A stretch of DNA of 64,000 nt from Myxococcus stipitatus (GTDB taxonomy: Bacteria; Myxococcota; Myxococcia; Myxococcales; Myxococcaceae), in contig NZ_CP147913.1 of assembly GCF_037414475.1 (NCBI RefSeq), positions 6,260,001 through 6,324,000 of the forward strand, read 5' to 3'. The notes under the pieces were generated by a model. The model was given only the letters and a program-made list of their open reading frames with translations, had not been told where the DNA came from and did no database searches. Each line of letters opens with the position of its first letter. Position 1 is the first letter of the stretch. The translations under genes and the position numbers were made by a program. Of the stretch, positions 1 to 7,709 are shown piece after piece.

Positions 1-330
1 GCGATGCAGTCACGTCCAACGAAACCTCTATGGATGTTGCCGCGGGCGGGTCCCTCCTCCTGTCCCAACCCAACGCGGCGCGGGACCATCGACCATCGAC
101 ACCGCAGTGTCAACCATTCTGATGTTGTGGGCGTGGGATACCACTTCCTCGCGCGGAGGCGGGAAATCGCGGCCCGGACGCAATGAATCTCTCTTCTGGC
201 GGGCGGAAGTGACGTTGAGTCCCAATCCGCTCACAGCGGATCAACGCGGGGGGCTCGGCATGTCTCACGCGGTGGTACGCGCGGGTTTTTGATGTGACAC
301 GAGTGTTGGCCCCCGGGGCGTGTCCGCGGC
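1..330. other. Intergenic region, no gene recognised
   Basis: No reading frame here has a credible product, start site or motif. The short frames present are compositional shadows of high-GC DNA. The stretch lies downstream of the HNH gene, which is read leftward. No tRNA cloverleaf, repeat array or clear intrinsic terminator was seen. Confidence 0.6.
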
Positions 331-696
331 TCACTCGGAGTCCGCGTGCTCGGGTGCCCGCCAGCGTTCGGCGCGGCGGGCCTGGAGCCGTTCGACCAGG
401 GCTCGGGCGCGGTCGTCCCGGGGGTAGTTGCGGTCATGCCGGCTGCCCTTGCCCTGGTTGCAGCGGGCGCACGCCAGGCCGAGGTTCTCCAGCGCGTCGG
501 TGCCACCCGCGGTGCGCGGGAGGATGTGTTCGATGGTGGCGCGGCTGATGGGCTCCCCATCCATCCCGACCCATAGGTGGGCATTGCAGTGCAGGCACTT
601 GCCCAGCCAGGCCTCGCGACCCCGGTGCTCGGTGCGCTCGAAGGTCGTGTCCGTGGCGATGATGGCCAGAATCCTGCGGCGCTTGGAGTCGCTCAC
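331..696 (-). CDS. HNH endonuclease family protein
   Basis: A 121-residue protein with an HNH nuclease core. CLHC near residues 34-37 and CARC near 76-79 form the two metal-binding CxxC knuckles. Between them lies TIEHILPRTAGGTDALENL, with the His of the HNH fold and the Asn that follows it. Family members are metal-dependent nucleases found in mobile elements, restriction systems and as free-standing genes; the cellular role here cannot be read from the sequence. The GTG at 694-696 is chosen because AGGTG sits about 5 nt upstream and because the residues before it look non-coding. No methyltransferase, integrase or intron lies nearby, so it appears to stand alone, divergent from trpE. Confidence 0.85.
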   Translation of the reverse strand: MSDSKRRRILAIIATDTTFERTEHRGREAWLGKCLHCNAHLWVGMDGEPISRATIEHILPRTAGGTDALENLGLACARCNQGKGSRHDRNYPRDDRARALVERLQARRAERWRAPEHADSE

Positions 697-1009
697 CCTA
701 CACCTCGACCACGAAAGGCGCGTGGAAGGGCGGAGGTTCCCGCATGCCCCCGCGCGGCGGGGCGAGCTTGGACGACGTGGCCAGGCTCCGCCAGACCGGG
801 CCGGTCCCTGGGTTGATGATGACTGCGCCGGGTGGGGCCCTCCGCCTCGGTTCACGATGAGTCCATGAGGCGCGGGCTCTCCGTGGAGGTGGGATGTGGA
901 GCAGGACTTCTGCGCGCGTGAAGTCAGGCGCGACGGGATGAGGCGGCCTGGGGGTGGGTGTTCCCCGGTGGTTGCGGGGCTGGAGATAATGCGGGGCGGG
1001 GGAGAGGTC
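697..1009. other. Divergent intergenic region between HNH gene and trpE
   Basis: These 313 bases should hold the promoters of the HNH gene (leftward) and of trpE (rightward). An open frame runs into trpE from a GTG at 896, but it lacks a ribosome-binding site and family similarity. No short leader peptide with clustered Trp codons and no clear attenuator hairpin is visible, so classical Trp attenuation is not supported. Confidence 0.5.
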
Positions 1010-2509
1010 ATGACGATGGATGCACAGGAGCGGAAGGCGGCCTATCGCCGGCTCGCGGAGCAGGGTCAGGCGGTCCCGGTCTCGGTGGAGTTGCCGGCGG
1101 ACCTGGACACGCCGCTGTCGGCGTATCTGAAGCTGGGCGGAGGCTCGCGCGGCTTCATTCTGGAGTCGTGCTACGGCGGCGAGCGCTTCGGGCGCTACAG
1201 CCACGTGGGCGCGCATGCCGCGGGGCGGGTCCGGTTGGATTCGCGCGGTGCCACCGTGTGGCGGGGCTCACACGAGGAGCGCCGGGAGGGCAAGCCGCTG
1301 GAGGTCCTGCGGGCGTTGTGGCGCGAGCTCGCGGTGGCGCGGCTGCCGGGCGAGGCCCCATTCCTGGGTGGGCTGGTCGGGTACATGGATTACAACTGTG
1401 TCTCCTGGGTGGAGCCGACCGTCCCGGACCGTCATCCGCGAGACACGTCGTTCCCCGACTCCGAATGGCTGGTGTCCGAGGACTTCGTCACCCACGACTC
1501 CCGCACCGGCACGCTCAAGGTCACCGCCATCGCGCGGCCCTCGCTGCATGGCAGCGTGGCGGCTTCGCTGAAGGACGCGGAGGAGCGCGCTCGGGGCATG
1601 GCGGACCGGCTGCTCAAACCGCTGCCTCCGGAGGCCTATGCGCCCTCGCCGCGCATGAAGGCGGACGCGGACCCGGTGGCTTGCTGGGACCGCGCCAGCT
1701 ACGAGGCCGCGGTGGAGCGCGCGCAGGAATACATCCGCGCGGGCGACATCTTCCAGGTCGTGCTCGCGCGGCGCTTCGAGTCGCGGGGAGCGCCGCCGCC
1801 GCTGTCACTCTATCGGGCGCTGCGCCGGGTGAATCCCTCGCCGTACCTGTTCCTGGTGGAGCTGGGGGAGGCTCGCGCGCTGGTGGGGGCGTCCCCCGAG
1901 TTGCTCGTGCAGGTGCGCGACGGCGACGTGGTGGTGCGACCCATCGCCGGCACGCGGCGGCGCGGCGCTTCCGAGGCCGAGGACCTGGCGCTGGAGAAGG
2001 AGTTGCTCGCGGACGAGAAGGAGCGCGCCGAGCACATCATGCTGGTGGACCTGGGCCGCAATGACGTGGGGCGCGTGGCGGCGCCGGGCTCGGTGCGCGT
2101 GGAAGACATGATGGTCATCGAGCGCTACAGCCACGTGATGCACATCGTCTCGCAGGTGCGCGGGAAGCTGGACTCGCGGTTCGATGCGCTCGACGCGCTG
2201 GCCAGCACCTTCCCGGCGGGCACCGTGTCGGGGGCTCCGAAGATTCGGGCGATGCAGATCATCGACGAGCTGGAGGTGCAGCGGCGCGGACCGTACTCGG
2301 GCGCGGTGGGATATCTGTCCTTCTGCGGCACGCTGGACGTGGCCATCGCGCTGCGCACGTTCTTCGTCGACGGAGACCGGACGATGTGGACCGCGGGCGC
2401 GGGCCTGGTGGCGGACTCGGTGCCGTCGAAGGAGGCGGATGAGACGGAGGCCAAGGCGGGTGCCATGGCCGCCGCGCTCCGGTTGGCTCGCGAGGGAGGT
2501 GGCCGATGA
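1010..2509 (+). CDS. trpE: Anthranilate synthase component I
   Basis: TrpE converts chorismate to anthranilate, using ammonia delivered by TrpG; this is the first committed step of tryptophan synthesis. The protein is 499 aa, normal for the family. The N-terminal feedback site is present as ILES (residues 50-53) followed by GGERFGRYS. The chorismate-binding core contains GDIFQVVLARRF, NPSPYLF, PIAGTRRRG, AEHIMLVDLGRNDVGRV and AGTVSGAPKIRAMQIIDELE. The presence of the LES motif suggests that the enzyme is inhibited by tryptophan. The start is ATG at 1010 behind GGAGAGG; an ATG at 1016 gives better spacing and is possible. The stop overlaps the trpG start as ATGA, so the two are translationally coupled. 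Confidence 0.97.
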   Translation: MTMDAQERKAAYRRLAEQGQAVPVSVELPADLDTPLSAYLKLGGGSRGFILESCYGGERFGRYSHVGAHAAGRVRLDSRGATVWRGSHEERREGKPLEVLRALWRELAVARLPGEAPFLGGLVGYMDYNCVSWVEPTVPDRHPRDTSFPDSEWLVSEDFVTHDSRTGTLKVTAIARPSLHGSVAASLKDAEERARGMADRLLKPLPPEAYAPSPRMKADADPVACWDRASYEAAVERAQEYIRAGDIFQVVLARRFESRGAPPPLSLYRALRRVNPSPYLFLVELGEARALVGASPELLVQVRDGDVVVRPIAGTRRRGASEAEDLALEKELLADEKERAEHIMLVDLGRNDVGRVAAPGSVRVEDMMVIERYSHVMHIVSQVRGKLDSRFDALDALASTFPAGTVSGAPKIRAMQIIDELEVQRRGPYSGAVGYLSFCGTLDVAIALRTFFVDGDRTMWTAGAGLVADSVPSKEADETEAKAGAMAAALRLAREGGGR

Positions 2510-3069
2510 TTCTCGTCATCGACAACTACGACTCGTTCACCTTCAACCTCGTCCAGCTCTTCTACACGCTGGGCGCCGAGGTGAAGGTGGTGCGCAACGA
2601 CGCGCTCGACGTGGCCGCGGTTGATGCCCAGGGCGCCTCGCACCTCGTGATTTCTCCTGGGCCGTGTACGCCGCACGAGGCGGGTGTGAGCGTCGCCGCC
2701 ATCGCGCGCTCCCGCGTGCCGGTGCTGGGCGTGTGTCTGGGACACCAGTCCATCGGCGCGGCGTTCGGGGGCAAGGTGGTGCGTGCGCCCGAGCCCGTTC
2801 ATGGCAAGTCCGCGCGCATCCAGCACGGGGGGAGTGGTGTGTTCACCGGGGCGAGCCAGGGGTTCCAGGCGGCGCGCTACCACTCGCTGGTGGTGGAGGC
2901 GGCGTCGTTGCCTCCGGAGTTGGAGGCCACCGCGTGGAGCCAGGATGGACTCATCATGGCACTGCGTCACCGCGAGCGGCCCGTGGTGGGCTTCCAGTTC
3001 CATCCCGAGAGCGTGCTGACTCCCGAGGGGCCGACGTTGGTGCGGAACTTCCTCGAGGGGCGGCTCTGA
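2506..3069 (+). CDS. trpG: Anthranilate synthase component II (glutamine amidotransferase)
   Basis: A 187-aa class I glutamine amidotransferase that hydrolyses glutamine and passes ammonia to TrpE. The nucleophile elbow is GVCLGHQ with Cys77, and His166 and Glu168 in FHPES complete the triad. SPGPCTPHEAG near 50-60 forms the oxyanion/glutamine site. It is not fused to trpD, which lies in the separate operon. In some bacteria the same subunit also serves 4-amino-4-deoxychorismate synthesis (PabA); its pairing with trpE here favours TrpG, but dual use cannot be excluded. Confidence 0.96.
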   Translation: MILVIDNYDSFTFNLVQLFYTLGAEVKVVRNDALDVAAVDAQGASHLVISPGPCTPHEAGVSVAAIARSRVPVLGVCLGHQSIGAAFGGKVVRAPEPVHGKSARIQHGGSGVFTGASQGFQAARYHSLVVEAASLPPELEATAWSQDGLIMALRHRERPVVGFQFHPESVLTPEGPTLVRNFLEGRL

Positions 3070-3107
3070 GGTCCTGAGCAGGCGCGGGTGGGCCCCGAGG
3101 GCCGAGG

Positions 3108-3137
3108 GGACTGTCGGGAAGTGAGTGGCGACAGTCC
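3108..3137. terminator. Stem-loop between convergent trpG and phosphatase genes
   Basis: A perfect 9-bp inverted repeat (GGACTGTCG / CGACAGTCC) with a 12-nt loop sits between the convergent stop codons at 3069 and 3145. The position suits a bidirectional terminator, but there is no T-run on either side, so the function is inferred. Confidence 0.5.
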
Positions 3138-3144
3138 TGGGCCT

Positions 3145-3741
3145 TCAGGCCTCCAAGTGGGTGGTGTCGTTCCAGCCGGCGAGCGCTGGCTGGGCGGCAT
3201 CTCCGTCAGAGCTCAGGACGCTGATGGAGCCGGTGCTCAGCAGGAACAAGCGCCCATCGGTGGGAGGCAGTCTCAGCCACCGTGAGGCCAGCACCCTGAG
3301 GAAGTGGCCGTGGGAGAAGATGAGGATGTCCCCCGGCTCCGTTCGCGCGCGAGCGATGACGCGGTCCGCGCGAGCGCCTACCTGTTCCGCTGTCTCGCCG
3401 TGAGGGACGCCGTCCTTCCAGAGTGTCCAGCCGGGATTCTCCACTTGTATCTCCGCGCGGGTGCGGCCCTCATAGTCGCCGTAGTCCCACTCCATGAGGT
3501 CGTCGCTCCGGCGCGCCACGTCGCCGTAACCGGCCAGGGCACAGGTCTCGAATGCTCGGCTGAGAGGGCTGGTCCACACCTGGGCGAAGTGCCATGCGCG
3601 CAGGGGCGCGGCGAGCATCACCGCCATCTTCCGCCCATCCTCCAACAGCGGGACGTCCGTGCGGCCCGTGTGCTGTCCACTCCGGCTCCATGCTGTTTCC
3701 CCATGCCGGACGAGCACCACTCGAGGACCCTGCGTTTTCAT
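3145..3741 (-). CDS. Histidine phosphatase family protein
   Basis: A 198-aa phosphoglycerate-mutase-fold phosphatase. The phospho-acceptor RHGET motif has His13, and the second catalytic His is H144 in FSHGHFLRV. The region around EWDYGDYEG matches small cofactor-independent phosphatases of the CobC/GpmB type. Its substrate is unknown; these enzymes act on sugar phosphates, nucleotides or alpha-ribazole phosphate. ATG 3739-3741 is preferred because it places RHGET at the usual distance from the N-terminus, although the ribosome-binding site is weak. It separates the two trp gene groups and shares the orientation of trpA, about 280 bp downstream of it. Confidence 0.88.
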   Translation of the reverse strand: MKTQGPRVVLVRHGETAWSRSGQHTGRTDVPLLEDGRKMAVMLAAPLRAWHFAQVWTSPLSRAFETCALAGYGDVARRSDDLMEWDYGDYEGRTRAEIQVENPGWTLWKDGVPHGETAEQVGARADRVIARARTEPGDILIFSHGHFLRVLASRWLRLPPTDGRLFLLSTGSISVLSSDGDAAQPALAGWNDTTHLEA

Positions 3742-3967
3742 TGTCGGGAGTGTGTGCACTCCCCGCGCGCCCGGCGCGGAGCCTCCCGAGCGCATGCCGC
3801 CGAGTGGACACTCCGTGTCGTGCCGGGTCCGCTGACCAACGGCGCCAGGGGTTGACGTCGCGGTGGATGCCCGCGCTTGTGCTGCTCGAGGACTCGGGGC
3901 CGGGCGCTGGCTGGTCCCTGATGCATGAGTCTTCGGGACATGGAAAGCGTCGTTCGCGTCTGAGAGG

Positions 3968-3991
3968 GCGCGAGGTGGAGACGCCTCGCGC
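3968..3991 (-). terminator. Stem-loop downstream of trpA
   Basis: An 8-bp perfect inverted repeat, GCGCGAGG / CCTCGCGC, with an 8-nt loop lies 30 bp past the trpA stop. It could end the aroF-trpDCFBA transcript. There is no poly-T tail, so this is tentative. Confidence 0.4.
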
Positions 3992-4020
3992 CGCTCTCCG
4001 GGGCTTCTGTCCGCGAGGGC

Positions 4021-4812
4021 CTAGCGCTTCAGCCCACGCTTGATTTCAGCGCACATGGCTCGGGCGGCCTGAGGGCCCTCCGAGTGTGCGGCGCGCACGA
4101 TGGCGCTTCCCACGACCACGCCGTCCGCGTGCGCCGACAAGGTGCGCGCCTGCTCGGCGGTGGAGATGCCGAAGCCCGCCACCACGGGCACGAGGGAGGC
4201 CTTGCGCACGAGCTCCAAACGCTGTGACAGGTCCGCGGGCAACTGCGCGCGCATGCCGGTGACGCCGGCCACGGACACGCAATAGACGAAGCCTCGTGCG
4301 TCCTTCGCGATGGCCTCCGCGCGAGCTTGAGGCGTCGTGGGCGCGCAGAGAGGAATCAGGTCCACCCCCGCCGCGTCGAACGTGGCGCGCAGGCTGCCGC
4401 TCTCCTCGGGAGGGAGGTCCGGGAGGATGGCCCCCGAGACGCCGCGCTCGCGCGCCAGCTTCGCGAAGCGCTCCTCGCCCATCGCCATGATGACGTTGAC
4501 GTACGTCATGATGACCAGCGGGGTTTCCGGGCAGCGTCGACGGAGCTCCGGCACCACTTCGTCCAACACGCGCTTCAAGGTGGAGCCCGCCTTCAGCGCA
4601 CGCTCGGCGGCGCCCTGGATGACGGGGCCGTCGGCGATGGGGTCGCTGAACGCCACGCCCACCTCGATGATGTCCGCGCCGCCTTCCACCATCGCGGCGA
4701 ACACGTCCACCGAGCGGGGCAGGTCCGGGTCTCCGGCCATGCCGTAGGCAACCAGTGCTCCCTCGCCGCGCGCCTTGGCTCGGGCGAAGGCCTTCGCAAT
4801 CTCTCCGCTCAC
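4021..4812 (-). CDS. trpA: Tryptophan synthase alpha subunit
   Basis: TrpA cleaves indole-3-glycerol phosphate to indole and glyceraldehyde 3-phosphate and channels indole to TrpB. It is a 263-aa TIM barrel. The catalytic acids are Glu50 (in IIEVGVAFSDP) and Asp61 (in SDPIADGP). The phosphate-binding end GFGISTAEQA and GVVVGSAIV are present. The usual AYxTAGDP signature reads AYGMAGDP, a mild deviation. The GTG start at 4810-4812 overlaps the trpB stop (GTGA), indicating coupled translation. It is the last gene of the trp operon. Confidence 0.97.
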   Translation of the reverse strand: MSGEIAKAFARAKARGEGALVAYGMAGDPDLPRSVDVFAAMVEGGADIIEVGVAFSDPIADGPVIQGAAERALKAGSTLKRVLDEVVPELRRRCPETPLVIMTYVNVIMAMGEERFAKLARERGVSGAILPDLPPEESGSLRATFDAAGVDLIPLCAPTTPQARAEAIAKDARGFVYCVSVAGVTGMRAQLPADLSQRLELVRKASLVPVVAGFGISTAEQARTLSAHADGVVVGSAIVRAAHSEGPQAARAMCAEIKRGLKR

Positions 4813-6014
4813 GGCTTCACCCCCACCGCGGGCGGCACGCCTCGCGCGGAAATCGTCGCGACGTCCTTGTCTCCCCGGCCCGAGCAGTTGATGACCAGGT
4901 ACTTGCCGGCGCCCAGCTCTCGCGCGAGTTCCTTGCCGCGCGCGAAGGCGTGTGACGTCTCGAGCGCGGGGAGGATGCCCTCCAGTCGAGCCACTTCGTA
5001 GAACGCCGCCAACGCCTCGTCGTCCGTGGCGGTGCGGACCTCCATGCGGCCCGTCTTCGCGAGGTGCGCGAGCTCGGGGCCCACGCCCGGATAATCCAGG
5101 CCCGCGGAGATGCTGTGCGCTTCCTGAATCTGTCCGTCCGCGTCCTGGAGCACCAGCGAGCGCGAGCCATGCAGCACGCCCTCGGTGCCCAGCGTCAGCG
5201 ACGCGCCATGCTGGCCCGAGTCCAGTCCGTGTCCACCGGCCTCGACGCCGATGAGTCGCACGCTCGCATCGCCGATGAAGGGGTGCAGGACGCCGATGGC
5301 GTTCGAGCCTCCGCCCACACACGCGACAATCGCATCCGGCAATTTGCCGAACGCCGCCTGGGCTTGGGTGCGCAGCTCGGTGCCGATGATGGCCTGGAAG
5401 TCGCGCACCACCGTCGGGTACGGATGCGGACCCGCCGCGCTGCCGATGACGTAGTGCGTATCCGAGACCTGCGAGACCCAGGTCCGCATGGCCTCGTTCA
5501 TCGCGTCCTTCAGCGTCCTCGAGCCAGACTCCACGGGCCGGACGACGGCGCCGAGGGCTCGCATGCGGAAGACGTTGAGGGCCTGCCGCTCCACGTCCAG
5601 CGCGCCCATGAAGACTTCACACGGGAGGCCGAAGAGGGCACATGCGGTGGCGGTGGCGACGCCGTGCTGGCCCGCGCCCGTCTCCGCGATGATTCGCTTC
5701 TTGCCCATGCGCCGCGCGAGCAGCACCTGTCCCACGGTGTTGTTGATTTTGTGCGCGCCCGTGTGCGCGAGGTCCTCGCGCTTGAGCCAGACGTGTGCGC
5801 CTCCCCATGCCTCGGTGAGCCGGCGAGCGGGAGTCAGGGTGGTGGGGCGCCCCACGAACTCGCGGAGCACCTGGGCCACTTCCGCGTCGAACGTCGGGTC
5901 CGCGCGGGCGGCCGTATAGGCTTCTTCCAGTTCCATCAGTGCCGGGACGAGCGTCTCCGGCACGTAGCGTCCGCCGAAACGCCCGAAGCGTCCGACGGCA
6001 GTCTGCGTGTTCAT
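4809..6014 (-). CDS. trpB: Tryptophan synthase beta subunit
   Basis: TrpB is the PLP enzyme that condenses indole with serine to form tryptophan. It is 401 aa, normal for TrpB1. The PLP lysine is Lys89 in HTGAHKINN, and the phosphate loop GGGSNA and the C-terminal CSGRGDKD are intact. It starts 5 nt after the trpF stop and overlaps trpA by 4 nt, as expected for subunits of one alpha2-beta2 complex. The start is ATG at 6014. Confidence 0.98.
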   Translation of the reverse strand: MNTQTAVGRFGRFGGRYVPETLVPALMELEEAYTAARADPTFDAEVAQVLREFVGRPTTLTPARRLTEAWGGAHVWLKREDLAHTGAHKINNTVGQVLLARRMGKKRIIAETGAGQHGVATATACALFGLPCEVFMGALDVERQALNVFRMRALGAVVRPVESGSRTLKDAMNEAMRTWVSQVSDTHYVIGSAAGPHPYPTVVRDFQAIIGTELRTQAQAAFGKLPDAIVACVGGGSNAIGVLHPFIGDASVRLIGVEAGGHGLDSGQHGASLTLGTEGVLHGSRSLVLQDADGQIQEAHSISAGLDYPGVGPELAHLAKTGRMEVRTATDDEALAAFYEVARLEGILPALETSHAFARGKELARELGAGKYLVINCSGRGDKDVATISARGVPPAVGVKP

Positions 6015-6019
6015 CCCTG

Positions 6020-6658
6020 TCACTCCCAGAGGTTGATGGACTTCGCGGTGCGCACGAAGGCGCGCACCGCATCCATGTCTTTGATGCCCGGGGCCGACTC
6101 CACCCCGCTGGCCACGTCCACTCCATATGGCCGCGTCGCGCGCACGGCTTCCGCCACGTTGGAGGGCTTGAGCCCTCCCGCGACCAGTACAGGCACGCCG
6201 CTGCCCGACAGTCCCGCGACCAGCGACCAGTCGAAGCCCACGCCGCCTCCGCCGTACCCAGGCGCGGCCCCGTCCAGCAGGAGCCCCGCCACGTCGCCGA
6301 CACCCAGGTATGCCCGTGCGCGGGTCACGTCTTCGGCTCCGTGCACACGCAGCGCCTTGATGACGGGAACGCCGTAGCCGGAACAGGCTTCGGGCGGTTC
6401 GTCGCCATGGAGTTGCACGGCCGTGAGGCCGCACTCCTTCACGGCAGCGCGGATGTCGTCAGGCGAGGCGTTGACGAACACGCCGATCACCGCGCCCAGC
6501 GGTGGCCGGGTGCGCGCGAGCGCTCGGGCCGTCTCCAGACTCACGCACCGGGGGGAGCGTGCGTAGAAGTTGAGGCCCAGCGCATCCACGCCCGACTCCC
6601 ACGCGGCCCGAGCATCCTCGAGCCGCGTGACACCACAGACCTTCACTCGAACGCTCAT
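6020..6658 (-). CDS. trpF: Phosphoribosylanthranilate isomerase
   Basis: TrpF carries out the Amadori rearrangement of phosphoribosylanthranilate to CdRP. It is 212 aa with the family blocks KVCGVTRLEDA (catalytic Cys8), VFVNAS, VQLHGDEP, the second catalytic acid in LLLDG, LVAGGLKPSNV and GVDVASGVES. The ATG at 6656-6658 overlaps the stop of the small ORF upstream (ATGA) and lies behind GAGGAAGG, a sequence that also occurs at the end of trpC. In an undisturbed operon it would overlap trpC directly; here about 235 bp of duplicated DNA separates them. Confidence 0.96.
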   Translation of the reverse strand: MSVRVKVCGVTRLEDARAAWESGVDALGLNFYARSPRCVSLETARALARTRPPLGAVIGVFVNASPDDIRAAVKECGLTAVQLHGDEPPEACSGYGVPVIKALRVHGAEDVTRARAYLGVGDVAGLLLDGAAPGYGGGGVGFDWSLVAGLSGSGVPVLVAGGLKPSNVAEAVRATRPYGVDVASGVESAPGIKDMDAVRAFVRTAKSINLWE

Positions 6659-6923
6659 GGCGAACCACCTTCCTCGCCCATGAGCCGACGTAGTGCGTGT
6701 ACAGGCTCCGTGCTGAGGGAGCACGCCTTGCGCTCCCATGCCGCGCGACGAGGAGGTGCTCCATGCGGAGGCTCATGGCGAACCACTTTCCTCGCCCATG
6801 AACCAACGCGTGCATACACAGTCGCCGCGTTGGAAGCGCGCGCCTCGCACTCCTGCCTCGCGACGCGGAGGTGCCCCATTCGGAGGCTCATGGCGAGCCA
6901 CCTTCCTCGCCCAAGAGCCGCCG
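6654..6923. repeat. Degenerate tandem duplication of the trpC-trpF junction
   Basis: On the + strand, the block beginning CTCATGGCGA, continuing with a CTTTCC/CCTTCC step and ending in CTCGCCCA, occurs at 6654, 6772 and 6887. The spacings are 118 and 115 bp. The copies share most of their length, including the CGGAGG before the second and third blocks. On the minus strand each copy carries GGCGAGGAAGGTGG followed by a GCCATGAG start/stop overlap. The 6887 copy is the true trpC end; the other two are diverged duplicates placed before trpF. Confidence 0.85.
6655..6891 (-). CDS. Small ORF built from duplicated trpC 3' end
   Basis: A 78-codon frame starting at ATG 6891, which overlaps the trpC stop (ATGA), and ending with a TGA that overlaps the trpF ATG. 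Its last residues, ALRRLMGEEGGSP, repeat the TrpC C-terminus ALRRLLGEEGGSP. The middle, VGSWARKVVRHEPP, is the same DNA read in another frame. It is Arg-rich and matches no family I know. It may be translated simply because ribosomes finishing trpC restart there, which would carry translation on to trpF. Whether the peptide itself does anything cannot be told; it may be a by-product of the tandem duplication. Confidence 0.45.
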   Translation of the reverse strand: MSLRMGHLRVARQECEARASNAATVYARVGSWARKVVRHEPPHGAPPRRAAWERKACSLSTEPVHALRRLMGEEGGSP

Positions 6924-7709
6924 CAGGGCCCGGCCGGGCTCCGCGTCGCGCAGGAGCGACTCGCCCACCAGCACCGAGTCCGCGCCTGCGTCTCTCGCGG
7001 CGCGCAGCTCCGCCACGGACTTGAGCCCGCTCTCGGCCACCAGCACCTGCGCCCGAGAGCGCAGCTTCGGCATCACCCGCAGCGCCGTGCCCACGTCTGT
7101 CTTCAACGTGGCCAGGTCGCGGTTGTTGATGCCCACCAACCGGGCTCCCGCGGCCAGTGCCCGCTCGGCGTGCGCCTCCGTGTGAGCCTCCACCAACGCG
7201 GCCACCTTCACCTGGTGCGCCGTGGCCAGCATCTCCCGCAGCTCGCCGTCCTCCAGCGCATCCGCGATGAGCAGAATCGCGTCCGCGCCCCACGCCGCGC
7301 TCTCCTCCACTTCGCGCGCGGCGACGAGGAAGTCCTTTCGCAGCACCGGCAGCGACACCGCCGCGCGCACCGCGACCAGGTCCTCCAGCGCTCCACCGAA
7401 GTCCGGCCCGTCCGTGAGCACGCTGATGGCGCTGGCCCCCGCGGCCTCGTAGGCTCGCGCCACCGCCACCACGTCCGCATGAGGAAACGCCCCTCCTGAC
7501 GGACTCTTGCGCTTCACCTCCGCGATGACACTCACGGGACGACCCGCTGCTCGACGCAGCAAGGCCCCCGCGAAGTCACGCGGCTCGGGCCGACGTCGTG
7601 GCGCCAGGAGCGGCCTCTCCGCCAGCTCCCGGCGCTTGCGCGCCATGATGATGTCCAGCGTCCCCGGCGCGGCCGGAGACGAGGGACCGCCTCGCTGTGC
7701 CCCGCTCAC
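6888..7709 (-). CDS. trpC: Indole-3-glycerol phosphate synthase
   Basis: TrpC closes the indole ring, turning CdRP into indole-3-glycerol phosphate. It is a 273-aa TIM barrel. The motifs are IAEVKRKSPSGG (catalytic Lys), LRKDFLV, ILLIADAL, LVGINNRDLATL (Asn/Arg substrate contacts) and VAESGL. It is monofunctional, not fused to TrpF. The GTG start at 7707-7709 overlaps the trpD stop (GTGA). The C-terminal 13 codons are the source of the duplicated sequence downstream. Confidence 0.97.
   Translation of the reverse strand: MSGAQRGGPSSPAAPGTLDIIMARKRRELAERPLLAPRRRPEPRDFAGALLRRAAGRPVSVIAEVKRKSPSGGAFPHADVVAVARAYEAAGASAISVLTDGPDFGGALEDLVAVRAAVSLPVLRKDFLVAAREVEESAAWGADAILLIADALEDGELREMLATAHQVKVAALVEAHTEAHAERALAAGARLVGINNRDLATLKTDVGTALRVMPKLRSRAQVLVAESGLKSVAELRAARDAGADSVLVGESLLRDAEPGRALRRLLGEEGGSP

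Noticed and set aside
896..1009. N-terminal extension of trpE from GTG 896
   Set aside because: No ribosome-binding site, no family similarity, and TrpE homology begins after 1010.
6459..6815. 118-codon frame across trpF and the repeat as a separate gene
   Set aside because: It overlaps trpF in another frame; its interesting part is explained by the duplicated trpC end.
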